A DNA stretch of 40,123 nt from Deltaproteobacteria bacterium (GCA_019237115.1 JAFAHS010000065.1:1-40123), one strand, 5' to 3'. Counted from the stretch's first letter, positions 9,063-18,526 are shown. The notes: generated from the sequence alone by a model not told the origin. Translations and numbers: made by a program.

Positions 9063-9494
9063 ATGCCCGTCAAACCCATTCCAGACGGCTATCACACCGT
9101 CACTCCGTTCCTGAATGTGAAAGGATGCGCTGAGCTGGTGGACTTCATGAAGAAGGCTCTCGGCGCTGAAGAGGTCATGCGGATGCCCGGACCCGGCGGA
9201 CTCGTCGTGCACGCCGAGGTCAACATCGGCAATTCACGGATCATGCTCAGCGAGGCGATGCAGACCCCTCCAATGACCGGGTCCTTCTACCTTTACGTGA
9301 CCGACGTTGACGCGCTTTACAAGCGTGCGGTTGGAGCCGGTGCCACCTCCCAGATGCAGCCGACCGATCAGTTCTGGGGCGATCGCATGGCGACTGTCCT
9401 GGACGCGTTCGGAAACACCTGGTCGATCGCAACCCACCGCGAGGATGTTACGCCTGATGAGATGGCGAAGCGGATGGCCGCGATGAATCGCTAG
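9063..9494 (+). CDS. VOC family protein, PhnB-like (glyoxalase/bleomycin-resistance fold)
   Basis: A 143-residue protein of one vicinal-oxygen-chelate unit pair, the typical PhnB-like size. The ATG follows AAGGAGAACACGA. The opening (VTPFLNVKGCAELVDFMKKALGAEE), the VVHAEVNIGNSRIMLSE strand pair, the FYLYVTDVDALYKRAV repeat and DQFWGDRMATVLDAFGNTWSIATH are characteristic of the family. Members of this branch are poorly characterised; some bind metals or small molecules, others confer resistance. No neighbour hints at the substrate. A hairpin terminator follows directly. Confidence 0.9.
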   Translation: MPVKPIPDGYHTVTPFLNVKGCAELVDFMKKALGAEEVMRMPGPGGLVVHAEVNIGNSRIMLSEAMQTPPMTGSFYLYVTDVDALYKRAVGAGATSQMQPTDQFWGDRMATVLDAFGNTWSIATHREDVTPDEMAKRMAAMNR

Positions 9495-9502
9495 GCTCAG
9501 TG

Positions 9503-9540
9503 GCGGGCGGCGTCGCCGAATTCGCGCCGCCCGCTGCTTT
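9503..9540 (+). terminator. Rho-independent terminator after VOC gene
   Basis: GCGGGCGGCG (9503-9512) and CGCCGCCCGC (9525-9534) form a perfect 10-bp GC stem with a 12-nt loop, starting 8 nt after the stop and followed by TGCTTTAT. The T run is short but the stem is very stable. Confidence 0.7.
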
Positions 9541-9773
9541 ATCTACCAATCGATTCCAGCCTGCGCTGCGCTAAGATTGAAGCGTCACCTCGGCGACGCG
9601 ACGTGCGAGGTAACGTGCGGTGTGGAGATCTGATTCAGTCAACGCCGTCAAACCGAGTCACTAGCCCATCAGCGACTCACCATACCCGCGCAGCGGCCAA
9701 AGCCGCAGGCAAGTTTCGACCCTGACTCGGAAAAGGCAGTTGATACGTTAGCCTCGGTAAGCAAGAAACACGG

Positions 9774-10619
9774 ATGGATAAGGGTAGACCGAGCAGTAGC
9801 GCGCAGGGAGCCGCGATAGTGCGCGCTTCGCATCGGATACTCGATGACGAACCGAAGATTCTCGATGATTCGATTGCAGCAAGCCTTCTTGGCGATGAGT
9901 TCGACCGTTACAAGACGCTGGTCCGGTGCTTTCCCTTCTCTGCACTGATTCGCGCAAATTTCATCATGCGCAGCCGCTATGCCGAAGACCGCTTGGCCGA
10001 GTCGTTGCGTGATGGTGTAGGACAATACGTGCTGCTCGGGGCAGGGCTGGACACCTTTGCTTACCGGCAACCCGAGTGGACCGGCTCACTTCGAATCTTC
10101 GAGGTCGACTATCCGGCTACTCAAACTTGGAAACGAGAGAAGTTGGCGGCCGCGAACATACCGATCCCGACCAACGTCACCTTTGTCCCGGTAGATTTCG
10201 AGCGTATTTCACTTCCACAAGGGCTGGACGCCGCAGGGCTGAATTTCCACGTGCCGACCTTCTTTTCCTCGCTAGGGGTAACCCAGTACCTGACCGAAGA
10301 CGCTTTCGACCATGCGTTAAAATTCGTCCTTTCGTTGCCACCGCGCAGTGAAGTCGTCTTCAGTTACGTACTGGCAGGCAGTGCTCTTTCGCTTGCCGGG
10401 CGGGTTGGGGTCGCGGTGGTTGCAGCGATCAGCGCTGCCCGAGGGGAGCCATGGCTGACCCGATTTTCCCCGCAACCGCTGGTCGGCAAACTCAAATCGA
10501 TGGGCTTTTCCGAGGTGAAACCCTTTTCCGCCGACGCGGCGAATTCGCGCTACTTTCAGGGAAGACGTGATGGTCTACGGGTATCGCGGATTGAACAGAT
10601 GATGAGCGCGACCGTGTAA
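9774..10619 (+). CDS. Class I SAM-dependent methyltransferase, LCM-like (TIGR00027 type)
   Basis: A 281-residue protein of the leucine carboxyl methyltransferase-like family, common in mycobacteria, Bradyrhizobium and soil bacteria. The diagnostic elements are present: an N-terminal helix with ASHRILDDEPKILDD, RSRYAED near 67-73, the SAM-binding QYVLLGAGLDTFAYR, the acidic FEVDYPATQ after beta-2, and VPVDFE. The later half reads FFSSLGVTQYLTEDAF, matching the family's lid region. Most members act on unknown small molecules, and some on polyketide or alkyl carboxylates. No upstream Shine-Dalgarno stands out. The gene has no obvious partner, and the next gene converges on it. Confidence 0.9.
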   Translation: MDKGRPSSSAQGAAIVRASHRILDDEPKILDDSIAASLLGDEFDRYKTLVRCFPFSALIRANFIMRSRYAEDRLAESLRDGVGQYVLLGAGLDTFAYRQPEWTGSLRIFEVDYPATQTWKREKLAAANIPIPTNVTFVPVDFERISLPQGLDAAGLNFHVPTFFSSLGVTQYLTEDAFDHALKFVLSLPPRSEVVFSYVLAGSALSLAGRVGVAVVAAISAARGEPWLTRFSPQPLVGKLKSMGFSEVKPFSADAANSRYFQGRRDGLRVSRIEQMMSATV

Positions 10620-10819
10620 CCGACGCCTCGCGAATTATGCGGATATGTTCGCGCATCCGGCGTTCGGCATCAGAAGCTTAGCGCAGCAGAACGTCGCGTA
10701 ATTCTGAAGTCTGCATAACGTAACATCAACCGCGAGAGCTTCAGACTCAAAGATAAACGCAAGGCAGGCCTGCTCGCCGCTCCGGTGAAGACCGGGAGGC
10801 GGTGATGAAACTCTCGAGG

Positions 10820-11299
10820 TCAGTGTTTCATCACTTGCTCGACGAGACGCATCATCTCCGCGTACCTCTTCACGGCTGATGGCTGATGGACGACCTCGAG
10901 CTTCAGTCTATCCGGTCCGAGAAAGTACACGGCATACCAGCCTTCCGGATCGTACGGGAACTCGCCGGGGCCATCGACGACCTTCGCACCGAGGCGCTTC
11001 GCTAGCTCGCATGCCTGATCCACCTGCTCACGCGTGTCGGTGTAGAAGGCGATGTGATGCAGCCCTACCTCGTAAACCTCGAATGGATGCTTGGCAAACT
11101 CAGGCTTTGCTTCCCAGAGATTTAACACCGCTCCATTCCCATGGTTGACCGCCACCCTATTGCGCTGCCCATTCGGATCCTGGGTCTCGTCCCAGATCTC
11201 GTAGCCGAGGAACTCCAAGAACGGCTTGAAGAACTCCATAGCGCCATTGAGATCGCTGACCGTGATGCCGACGTGACACATTGCTCCAAGTAGCGGCAT
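10820..11299 (-). CDS. VOC family protein (glyoxalase superfamily)
   Basis: A 159-residue protein of the vicinal oxygen chelate superfamily. The first half begins CHVGITVSDLNGAMEFFKPFLEFLGY, with a His at the usual first metal position. The second half has GLHHIAFYTDTREQVDQACELAKRLGAKVVDGP and ends GWYAVYFLGPDRLKLEVVH, where the Glu of LEVVH is the usual last ligand. The metal site therefore looks intact, suggesting a lyase, isomerase or dioxygenase-like enzyme. It converges with the methyltransferase (200 nt between stops). The upstream region shows no clear regulatory site. Confidence 0.9.
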   Translation of the reverse strand: MPLLGAMCHVGITVSDLNGAMEFFKPFLEFLGYEIWDETQDPNGQRNRVAVNHGNGAVLNLWEAKPEFAKHPFEVYEVGLHHIAFYTDTREQVDQACELAKRLGAKVVDGPGEFPYDPEGWYAVYFLGPDRLKLEVVHQPSAVKRYAEMMRLVEQVMKH

Positions 11300-11521
11300 G
11301 ATTAGAACATCGCCTCCGAGGGCTAGCTCTTACCACGGCATGCGATGGTGCGACCAACCCTACAGAGCGTTGCCACGCCAGGAGCGAGGGGGAGATCCTG
11401 CTCGCGCTCCCCTGTCAGAGCGAACAGGGGTGGTGGCGCTGAAATCCACTCTGGTCGCGCCTCCTCTGCCCGGTTGCTCAGCGGGTCCAGCAGGGAGGTA
11501 ATTCGTCACTGCAACTCTTCT

Positions 11522-12319
11522 TCAATTCTGCGGACCGCGAGAGCCCAAAGCAGGAGTCGAGGTGTCAGAGCCGCGTGGAGCTGCGTGCCGGACCAACAGC
11601 ATGCTGACCAGCCGCGCGACGAGAATGGCGAGATAGAACTGCCCCGTAACGCCTTCCGCCAGGGCGGCGTAGCGCGCTTGAAGCGTCACCGGTGCTATGT
11701 CGCCGTATCCAACCGTTGTCAGTGTGATGAAGCTGAAGTACGCGAGCACAGCAAAAATGGGATGTCCTGGAGCAACCAGTGTAGAGGCTGTGCCGTTCAA
11801 GGAAAAGGCCCGCGGTTGAAAGTGATAGATCACGCTGTACAGCATGGTCCAGGTGACTCCCAGAAGGAGATAGACCGAGATCGCCATACTGATGGTTTCG
11901 CGGGTCACTTCCTTCTGTCGGAGGACCGCATGCAGTTCGTTCCAAGTGATGAAGCCGACAAACAAGATCCAGGAGAGTGACCACGTGAGTGCTATGGCTG
12001 GAGAAGATGAATATGCCGCGGCCAAGCGCACTGCGACCGCAATCAACGCAAGCGTCGCCCCCGTGACCGCAGTGCGGCGGTGTTCGGTTTGCAGTGCGGA
12101 GTCCTCCCCGAGCAGCTCCTCAACCTGGATGGCATAGAGGGCGAGAATCATGAGAACGACCACCGCGACGCTGAACACCACTGTCGCGGTCGAGCCGTCA
12201 CCAATCAGCGGACGCACTGCGACGAAGGCGACGAGCGCACACAGCATTGCGGTATGCCGCCGCGGCATCAGGTAGCGCCTGAGGGATGCTCTCATTTGAC
12301 GAGTGATCGACTTCGACAT
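11522..12319 (-). CDS. Potassium channel-like membrane protein (Ion_trans_2 pore)
   Basis: A 265-residue integral membrane protein. Hydrophobic segments fall at about 24-40, 45-65, 85-103, 110-126, 143-165 and 212-245. The pore is near the C-terminus: FSFITLTTVGYGD, with the K+ selectivity signature TVGYGD at 202-207, followed by the last helix. The four N-terminal helices are not a charged voltage sensor, so this resembles two-pore-helix channels with an extra N-terminal bundle. There is no RCK/TrkA domain. It probably mediates K+ flux. The ATG is preceded by GAGGTAATTTATC. It is a single gene with 541 nt upstream. Confidence 0.9.
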   Translation of the reverse strand: MSKSITRQMRASLRRYLMPRRHTAMLCALVAFVAVRPLIGDGSTATVVFSVAVVVLMILALYAIQVEELLGEDSALQTEHRRTAVTGATLALIAVAVRLAAAYSSSPAIALTWSLSWILFVGFITWNELHAVLRQKEVTRETISMAISVYLLLGVTWTMLYSVIYHFQPRAFSLNGTASTLVAPGHPIFAVLAYFSFITLTTVGYGDIAPVTLQARYAALAEGVTGQFYLAILVARLVSMLLVRHAAPRGSDTSTPALGSRGPQN

Positions 12320-12860
12320 GATAAATTACCTCGGGCTGCACGCGCATGAGTCTATTCGTGATCTAAAGCGGTCATGTTTAAGAGAACCACGGCGCGGAGT
12401 TTCCACCAAAGTTAAGCGCGAGGGCCGCACCTGCCACTGCTACGCCGGCAGATGCACGGCGGGAATGTGACTACTGTCAGCACGTGAAGTGAATTCTCCG
12501 TTTGAACGTTGCCTCGAACCTTAGTAGTGGCGTCCTCAAAATCCCGATTCGGAACCCTCGGTATGCGGGTATCTGGCGCACCTGCCCGCAAGAAGTCGAA
12601 GCCTAATTCTGCAGACCCCCTCCCACTATGGGACCTTGGTGCTATGTCTTATCGGGTCAGCCTGGTGGAACCTCTGCCCGCGCTCACGAATTTTCGCAAA
12701 AACGGCGCGATAATTGGGCGATAGTCCGCCCTCGCTTACAGGCTGGTTGGACACCGATTGTCCAATAGCGGCGCGCCTGATGTGATCGAGCAACGATAGC
12801 AGAGGAGTTGACCCCGGCTCCTTCGGCTGGCTTGGCGTCAACCGGGTGGTGCAAGGAGGT
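12320..12860. other. Gene-poor stretch, 541 nt, upstream of the channel gene
   Basis: It lies 3' of the large cyclase and 5' of the channel, both on the minus strand. Frames at 12509-12724 (plus) and 12626-12841 (minus) have no ribosome-binding site or recognisable product. I see no clear terminator or promoter. Confidence 0.4.
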
Positions 12861-15800
12861 TCAGGGTGAATTGCTCAATTCATCCAGCAGCGCATGCGCG
12901 TCCTTCAGATCGGCGGTGTCGAAGCCCTCGGTGAAGCTGGAGTAGGGGGGCTCCAATACAGCGTGCGCCCCGACGACGTCGCCGCGCAGTCTCAGCGTCC
13001 GTGCAAGGCTCATCGCGGAGCGCAGCTCCCAGGCGTTGGCGCCAATCTGCCGCGCAAGTGCGACTGCCTCGCGGAAATCGCGTTCCGCCGCCTCGTTCTC
13101 GTGCACTCTTAGCCGCAATTCCCCCCGTATCCTGATGGCTTCGGGTCTCCAGGACAGTTCTGCCGGATTCATCTGCAATGCTTTCTCTATGGTCTCGAGT
13201 GCGCGGGGCAGGTTGCCATCGAGCGCCTCTGCTAACGCGACCGAACTCGTAAATAAGGTCATCATGACGCCGAACCCGCTATCATTCAGGCTTTTCAGGC
13301 CCAGTCTTACGATGGGCATCCCGTGGCCGGGGTTGCCGAGGGCAGCCTCGGACAGACCCAGAAAAATGCGGGACCCTGCAGCATACTGTTGAAATCCGTG
13401 CTCGTCCGATAGAGCGACGGCGGCAGCCGCGGCAGTTTTAGCCGCGGCGAATTCTCTGAGAAAAACCCGCAGTATGGCGGACAGCCACTGCACATAGGCC
13501 AATTCGAAGGGACTGTTGAGCTCGGTCGCACTCGCGATCGCCTGACGGCTCCGATGGCGCGCAGCGTCGGCACGGCCCATCATCCACGCTGCGTGACTTC
13601 CAAAGCCGAACCCAGAGCCCAACGCGGAGGGGAACTTCCTGCCGGCGTCCTTGAACAGCGGTGCGCCAGCTGCGAACTGCTTTTCGGCACCGGTCAAGTC
13701 TCCCTGGCAGTAACAGGACGTAACCGCACATGCATAGGCGAGACCCAAGGCGGCGTTACTGCCCTCGCGTTTGGACAGATCAAGCAGCTGACCCGTGATC
13801 GCGCTCGCGGTCGGTAAGTGGCCGCGGCTGATGACAGCGGCAAAGGAACCAACCGTCTGAAGAACGAGCTGAGCGAGGTTGTCGCTCTTTTCCGCCAGTG
13901 CCAGGGCATGGGCGGTGGCCTGAGCAGCATCTGGTGCGGCCCATCCACGGGTGACCTGCAGCACCGGGGCGAACCGGTTCATAACTTCCAATTCTCGGCC
14001 GTCACGGTCACGCGACTCCGGGAGGCTCCGTAGGAGCGTCAGCGTCTGGCGGTATGCCTGTTCAGCTTCCTTAAACGCATGCCGCTCGAACGCGGCATCA
14101 GCGGCCTTGCGCCACCCGGCTATCGCCGGCTCCGTCTCACTTGCCTCAGTCCAGTGCCGAGCGATCACTTCGGGGTGTTCTTCGGCCGTGGCCGCGAACT
14201 GCTCAGTGATGGCTTGTGCGACACGGTGATGCAGCTCTCTGCGGCGTGTCTTGAGCAGCGCTTCGTAGGCCGCGTCCTGGATCAGAGCGTGCTTGAACTG
14301 GTAGGTTGCCTCCGGCGCGATGCCGCGTGCATAGATGAGTTCCGCGTCCAAAAGTTTCTTCAGCGCGGACTGCAGCTCTCCCTCGCCGCCCGGTACGACT
14401 GCCTTGAGCAATTCGTAGGGGAATTCGCGCCCGATTACCGCCGCGACCTGCGCAACCTGCTTGGCTGGTCCGAGCCGGTCCAGGCGTGCCGTCAGTGAGT
14501 CACGCAGAGTGGCGGGAATCTCATGTGCTATGGAGCGACGGTCGCCCTCGAGAATAAGCCGCGTCAGCTCCTCGGCGAACAGCGGCACCCCGTCGGTTCG
14601 TTTCACTACCGCATCGATCAGGTCCTGGGGCAGCCCGGCGCGAGCGACCACGCCCGAGACCATCTCGCGTGTACTGCGATGGTTCAAGCGATTGAGGGTT
14701 ATTTCGGCGTGATATGCACGGGTCGACCAGGGCACGCGAAACTCGGGGCGTGCCGTGTACAGTAGCATCAGCGGAGTGGTAGCCGCCTGCTCGACCAGGG
14801 TCTGCGTTAGTTCCAGTGTCGACGGATCGATCCAGTGCAGGTCCTCGATCGCCATCACTACCGGCTGTATGCGCGCGGCGTTAAGCACCCAGGCCGCCAG
14901 ATTCGCCAGTAGCCGCTTGCGGCGCTGATCCGGGGCAAACACCAAGCGCGGGTACTTTTCTGAAATCGGCAGCCCGAGCATATCCGCTATAAGCGGTACC
15001 GCCTCGCTGAGCTTCAGCCCGGCGCGGTCCAAAGCGCTCTCAAGTTGGACGACGCGCTCCTCCGGACTCTCGTCGCCGCGCCAATCCAGCCCCTGAACCA
15101 AAATCTGCGCGACGGCATGAAAGGGGGTGTTTTGGTAGAACTGCTCGCCGGCACACTCCACCCACACATGAGGCTCGTTCCTGATGCAGGCACGGAATTC
15201 CTCGACTAGGCGCGACTTCCCGATTCCCGGCTCCCCCATCACCAGCACGAGCTGGCCCTGGCCGTCGCGCGCACGCTCCCAGCGACTCAGGAGCAAGCGC
15301 ATATCGTCTTCGCGCCCAACGAAGGGCGTCAAGGCGCGCGCCGAGCCGCCGGGCGCGTGGCGGCGCACCACCGTCGGTCGGATGGCCCGATAGAGCCGGA
15401 CCGGATCCTCGATGCCCTTGAGCCGATTCGCGCCCCGATCTTCGACTATGAATAGTCCCGAAACGAGTTCGTGCACTGCCGCGGTAATCATCACCGAATC
15501 GGGCTCTGCCGCGGACTGCACCCGCGAGGCGACGTTGGGCGCACCGCCGAAAACATCAGCCTCCTCGCCACCGCCTCCACGACCCATCACGACCGAACCG
15601 GTCTGGATCCCGACCCGAACAGACAGCCTTAAGTTGTGCCCAACTGCAAGACGTCGGTTCAGCGCATCGACGTCTTCCACGAGCGCGAGGCCAGCGCGGA
15701 CCGCGCGTTCGGCATCGTCCTCGTGCGCTTGCGGCCAGCCGAAGTAGACCATCACGCCGTCACCGAGATACTTGGCGACATGCCCACCAAAGCGTGTGAC

Positions 15801-16169
15801 CGCAGCCGCTGCGGTTCGCTGATACTCGGCGGCTATATCGTGCCACTCTTCGGGATCGAGATGACCCGCTATCTCAGTCGAGTTGACCAGGTCGGAGAAC
15901 AGAACCGTGAGATGCCGACGCTCGCCGTCGGTCGGGGTATTAGCATCGCTTTTTCCGGCGCCACGGACCTCGGCATGGAGTTGCGCTGCTGACGATAATT
16001 GCGCGGAGGCGTCACCAGCCGAGAGCGCGGCGCCGCAGTCCCCGCAAAAGCGCTGCCCAGGCAGGCTGAGCGCGCCGCAGTGCGCACAGCGGTTCACCAG
16101 GGCCGAGCCGCAGTCACCGCAGAACCGCTTGCCCTCAGGGTTGTCTGCCCCGCACCTCGAGCAACGCAC
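12861..16169 (-). CDS. Zinc-ribbon class III adenylate/guanylate cyclase with AAA ATPase and TPR region
   Basis: A 1102-residue multidomain signalling protein. Two zinc ribbons come first: CSRC..CGDC at 3-20 and CAHC..CGDC at 28-45. The class III cyclase domain covers about 83-262, with metal aspartates Asp93 (FSDLVNST) and Asp137 (GDGVM) and the transition-state pair Asn212/Arg216 in GGAPNVASRV, so it should be active. A linker with FVGRE leads into a STAND/AAA ATPase: Walker A GEPGIGKSR at 312-320 and Walker B VMAIEDLHWID. The remaining 500 or so residues are helical and TPR-like. Such proteins are cytoplasmic and probably turn ligand binding by the TPR part into cyclic nucleotide. The ATG opens directly on the CxxC ribbon. 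It is a paralogue of the gene at the left edge. Confidence 0.95.
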   Translation of the reverse strand: MRCSRCGADNPEGKRFCGDCGSALVNRCAHCGALSLPGQRFCGDCGAALSAGDASAQLSSAAQLHAEVRGAGKSDANTPTDGERRHLTVLFSDLVNSTEIAGHLDPEEWHDIAAEYQRTAAAAVTRFGGHVAKYLGDGVMVYFGWPQAHEDDAERAVRAGLALVEDVDALNRRLAVGHNLRLSVRVGIQTGSVVMGRGGGGEEADVFGGAPNVASRVQSAAEPDSVMITAAVHELVSGLFIVEDRGANRLKGIEDPVRLYRAIRPTVVRRHAPGGSARALTPFVGREDDMRLLLSRWERARDGQGQLVLVMGEPGIGKSRLVEEFRACIRNEPHVWVECAGEQFYQNTPFHAVAQILVQGLDWRGDESPEERVVQLESALDRAGLKLSEAVPLIADMLGLPISEKYPRLVFAPDQRRKRLLANLAAWVLNAARIQPVVMAIEDLHWIDPSTLELTQTLVEQAATTPLMLLYTARPEFRVPWSTRAYHAEITLNRLNHRSTREMVSGVVARAGLPQDLIDAVVKRTDGVPLFAEELTRLILEGDRRSIAHEIPATLRDSLTARLDRLGPAKQVAQVAAVIGREFPYELLKAVVPGGEGELQSALKKLLDAELIYARGIAPEATYQFKHALIQDAAYEALLKTRRRELHHRVAQAITEQFAATAEEHPEVIARHWTEASETEPAIAGWRKAADAAFERHAFKEAEQAYRQTLTLLRSLPESRDRDGRELEVMNRFAPVLQVTRGWAAPDAAQATAHALALAEKSDNLAQLVLQTVGSFAAVISRGHLPTASAITGQLLDLSKREGSNAALGLAYACAVTSCYCQGDLTGAEKQFAAGAPLFKDAGRKFPSALGSGFGFGSHAAWMMGRADAARHRSRQAIASATELNSPFELAYVQWLSAILRVFLREFAAAKTAAAAAVALSDEHGFQQYAAGSRIFLGLSEAALGNPGHGMPIVRLGLKSLNDSGFGVMMTLFTSSVALAEALDGNLPRALETIEKALQMNPAELSWRPEAIRIRGELRLRVHENEAAERDFREAVALARQIGANAWELRSAMSLARTLRLRGDVVGAHAVLEPPYSSFTEGFDTADLKDAHALLDELSNSP

Positions 16170-16531
16170 CCGGAGTGTCCTTCCTTCCGTCGAACGCCGA
16201 CGAATGGTCGAGATGTTATTCGATGCGCTGGTTTAGGAGAATCGTTGTCCGGAAACGTCGGGTCGTTCCGTTGCAGACCGAGGAAACCCCGCGCCCGCTC
16301 GGCAAAAAATATCTCGCCTCCTCGAATCGACGAACCTTGGGTTAGTTGCCCCTGTTTTCGGCAACCGGAGCTATCCGGCCCGGCACGCGTGAACCGATCG
16401 CAACGCTCTTGCGCGACCCCCCTGGGCCAACGCGTGATTCGAATCGGTAAGAGGGTCGGACCTCTTTCCGGCTCCGCCCTCAGTCGGAGACGGAGGGCGG
16501 AGCGGGAAGGTGTAAAACACTGCGCTACTCG
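16170..16531. other. Intergenic region with a strong hairpin, 362 nt
   Basis: This separates the cyclase start from the aldo-keto reductase stop, both on the minus strand. It holds the stem at 16471-16503 and no credible gene. Confidence 0.45.
16471..16503 (-). terminator. Possible terminator: 11-bp stem after aldo-keto reductase
   Basis: GCTCCGCCCTC and GAGGGCGGAGC form a perfect 11-bp stem with an 11-nt loop, and the flanks (CTTTCC/GGGAAG) can extend it with a bulge. It lies 28 nt past the stop of the minus-strand AKR gene. There is no T tract, so termination is inferred from position and stability. Confidence 0.45.
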
Positions 16532-17410
16532 TCAGCGACGCGGGCAAATTGAATCGAGGTTAGCGATCGCTTCGGGAGATAGTTTGATAGCCGCAGCATC
16601 GAGATTTTCTCGTAGATGTTCCATCGAGGACGTACCGGGAATCAGCAGGATGTTTCGCGCGCGATGAAGTAGCCACGCGAGCGCGACCTGCATCGGTTTT
16701 GCCTGCATCGACGCGGCTGCCGCTTCGAGGGCAGCGGACTGGATCGGAGCAAATCCTCCCAGCGGGAAGAATGGGACGTAAGCGATGCCCTGCCGTTCAA
16801 GGTCGTCAAGGAAAGCGTCGTCGGATCGGTGCGCAACGTTGTACAGGTTCTGCACGCAAACGATTTCCGATATTTTCTGCGCTTCTGCGAGCTGCCGCGG
16901 AGTCACATTACTCAGCCCGAGATGACCGATGAGTCCCTGGCGCTTGAGTTCGGCCAGCGCCGTCAGCGGCTGTTCGATCGAGCCTTCTGTAGGTCCCATG
17001 GGATCTCCCACGCGCAAGTTCACTATATCGAGCTTGTCGAGGCCGAGATTTCGCAGATTGTCATGGACCCCGTCGCTGAGTTCCTGGCGCGACAGGGCGT
17101 GAATCCAGGACTTGTCAGGTCCCCGGCGGGCGCCCAGCTTGGTAACCATTACCAAACCTTCCGGATAGGGATGGAGCGCCCGCTTGATGGTCTGGTTGGT
17201 CACGTGAGGACCGTAGAAGTCGCTGGTATCGATGTGATTCACACCAGCTGCAACCGCTGCACGCAGAACTCTGACCGCGCCGTCGGGATCGCGGGGTGGT
17301 CCCCAGACTTGCGGACCGGCAAGCTGCATAGCGCCATAGCCCATCCGGTTCACGGTCAGCGAAGTGTTTGGGAACGTAAAGCTTCCACCGAGACCGATCG
17401 GTTTCATCAT
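16532..17410 (-). CDS. Aldo/keto reductase family oxidoreductase
   Basis: A 292-residue TIM-barrel NADPH-dependent reductase. The opening NRMGYGAMQLAG, the HIDTSDFYG segment (Asp61, Tyr66) and VTKLG (Lys91) supply three members of the AKR tetrad. Where the fourth, His, normally sits the sequence reads DIVNLRV, with Asn131. This variant recurs in some AKR branches, but it may alter proton transfer. LGLSNVT and the C-terminal cofactor-binding LIPGTSSMEHLREN are typical. The ATG follows GGAGGATCTGA. It is 22 nt downstream of the atypical SDR, so the two form an operon, probably under the TetR regulator encoded divergently. Confidence 0.92.
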   Translation of the reverse strand: MMKPIGLGGSFTFPNTSLTVNRMGYGAMQLAGPQVWGPPRDPDGAVRVLRAAVAAGVNHIDTSDFYGPHVTNQTIKRALHPYPEGLVMVTKLGARRGPDKSWIHALSRQELSDGVHDNLRNLGLDKLDIVNLRVGDPMGPTEGSIEQPLTALAELKRQGLIGHLGLSNVTPRQLAEAQKISEIVCVQNLYNVAHRSDDAFLDDLERQGIAYVPFFPLGGFAPIQSAALEAAAASMQAKPMQVALAWLLHRARNILLIPGTSSMEHLRENLDAAAIKLSPEAIANLDSICPRR

Positions 17411-17432
17411 TCAGATCCTCCGAGGATTGCGC

Positions 17433-18326
17433 TTAGTTTTCGAGATTGCGCGCCTGTTCGAGATCCGGGATTAATGCAGGCCCAACCGGGCGCCAGCCCA
17501 GCTGTTGGCGGGTCAGCGCGCTCGAGGCCGGGCAGTCAAGACCAGCGAAACCCCCAAGCCAGCCAAAATGTTCCATTGCTTGTGCGGGAGACTTGGAGAT
17601 TACCGGCAGGTTCAGCCGTCGGCCGATTACTTCAGCGATTTGTCGAACCGGCACGCCTTCTTCCGCGACCGCGTGATAGCGGGCTCCCGCGGCACCCTTC
17701 TCCAGCGCGAGCCGATACAGACGGGCGGCATCGAGCAGATGAACCGCCGGCCAGCGGTTGGTGCCGTCGCCGACGTATGCCGAAACACCCTTTTCGCGAG
17801 ACAAAGCGACCGCGTAGGTTATCAGTCCCTGTTTTTCCGTGTCGTGCACCTGAGGAAGCCGCACGACCGATACACGCACGCCACGTGCGCGGACTGAAGC
17901 TGCCGCCTCTTCCGATGCCACGCGAGGGACCGAGTCGGAGCTGACGGCTGGCGCATCTTCTTCTGTTGCGAGGCGGCCCGGCGCAGAGAACGCGGTCCCG
18001 GAGGTGACGATCAAGGGCCGGTCGGAGCCGGCTAGCGCGGAACCGAGCGCCTCGATGGCGCGCCGGTCGATCTCGCAATTGTCCTTGAATTTCGAGAAGT
18101 CGTGGATGAAAGCCAGGTGGATCACGCCGTCGGCCGCCGCCGCTCCGCTGCGCAGGCTCTCCGGATTTTCAAGAGACCCTCGGTGCACTTCGGCACCCGC
18201 AGCCCTAAGCGATTTGGCGCCCGCATCGGAACGAGCCAGACCCAGCACTCGATGACCGGCGGTTACTAGCTCGTTGACAAGAGCAGAACCGATGAAACCT
18301 GTAGCACCAGTGACAAAGACACGCAT
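17433..18326 (-). CDS. Atypical NAD(P)-binding SDR, epimerase-like
   Basis: A 297-residue extended-type SDR. The Rossmann motif GATGFIG is at 7-13, and the fold continues with a DGVIHLAFIHD segment and SGTAFSAPG. The usual YxxxK is absent: the corresponding stretch reads RVASEEAAASV, so catalysis by the classical Tyr/Lys pair is unlikely, as in other atypical SDRs. YVGDGTNRWPAVHLLDAARLYRLALE and the MEHFGWLGGFAGLDCP segment are family-like. The ATG follows AAAAGGAGAAATTGTT. It is translated before the AKR, 22 nt away. It may reduce or bind a small carbonyl compound together with the AKR. Confidence 0.92.
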   Translation of the reverse strand: MRVFVTGATGFIGSALVNELVTAGHRVLGLARSDAGAKSLRAAGAEVHRGSLENPESLRSGAAAADGVIHLAFIHDFSKFKDNCEIDRRAIEALGSALAGSDRPLIVTSGTAFSAPGRLATEEDAPAVSSDSVPRVASEEAAASVRARGVRVSVVRLPQVHDTEKQGLITYAVALSREKGVSAYVGDGTNRWPAVHLLDAARLYRLALEKGAAGARYHAVAEEGVPVRQIAEVIGRRLNLPVISKSPAQAMEHFGWLGGFAGLDCPASSALTRQQLGWRPVGPALIPDLEQARNLEN

Positions 18327-18526
18327 AACAATTTCTCCTTTTACCGATTTTCGTGGTGGTGACTGCCGCCGAGATGCTCCTTGGTGGGTCAGAAACCAAC
18401 CACGTCAAAAACGTTCCGCCTCAAAGCTGCAGCTGAAACTCCACCTCAGCTGACTCCGCTCCCGCAGTGGACGTCGCCTCGAATGCGAGCAAGGCAAACG
18501 CCAAGGGATCCCTCGGAGAACCGGCT

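Noticed and set aside
10775..10812. GC-rich imperfect hairpin between converging methyltransferase and VOC genes
   Set aside because: Stem is bulged and has no T tract, so I do not call it a terminator.
11345..11980. 211-codon plus-strand frame
   Set aside because: Antisense to the K+ channel; composition typical of an antisense GC-rich frame.
16829..17944. 371-codon plus-strand frame
   Set aside because: It lies opposite the AKR and SDR genes, whose motifs are clear, and its product shows no domain; antisense GC-rich frame.
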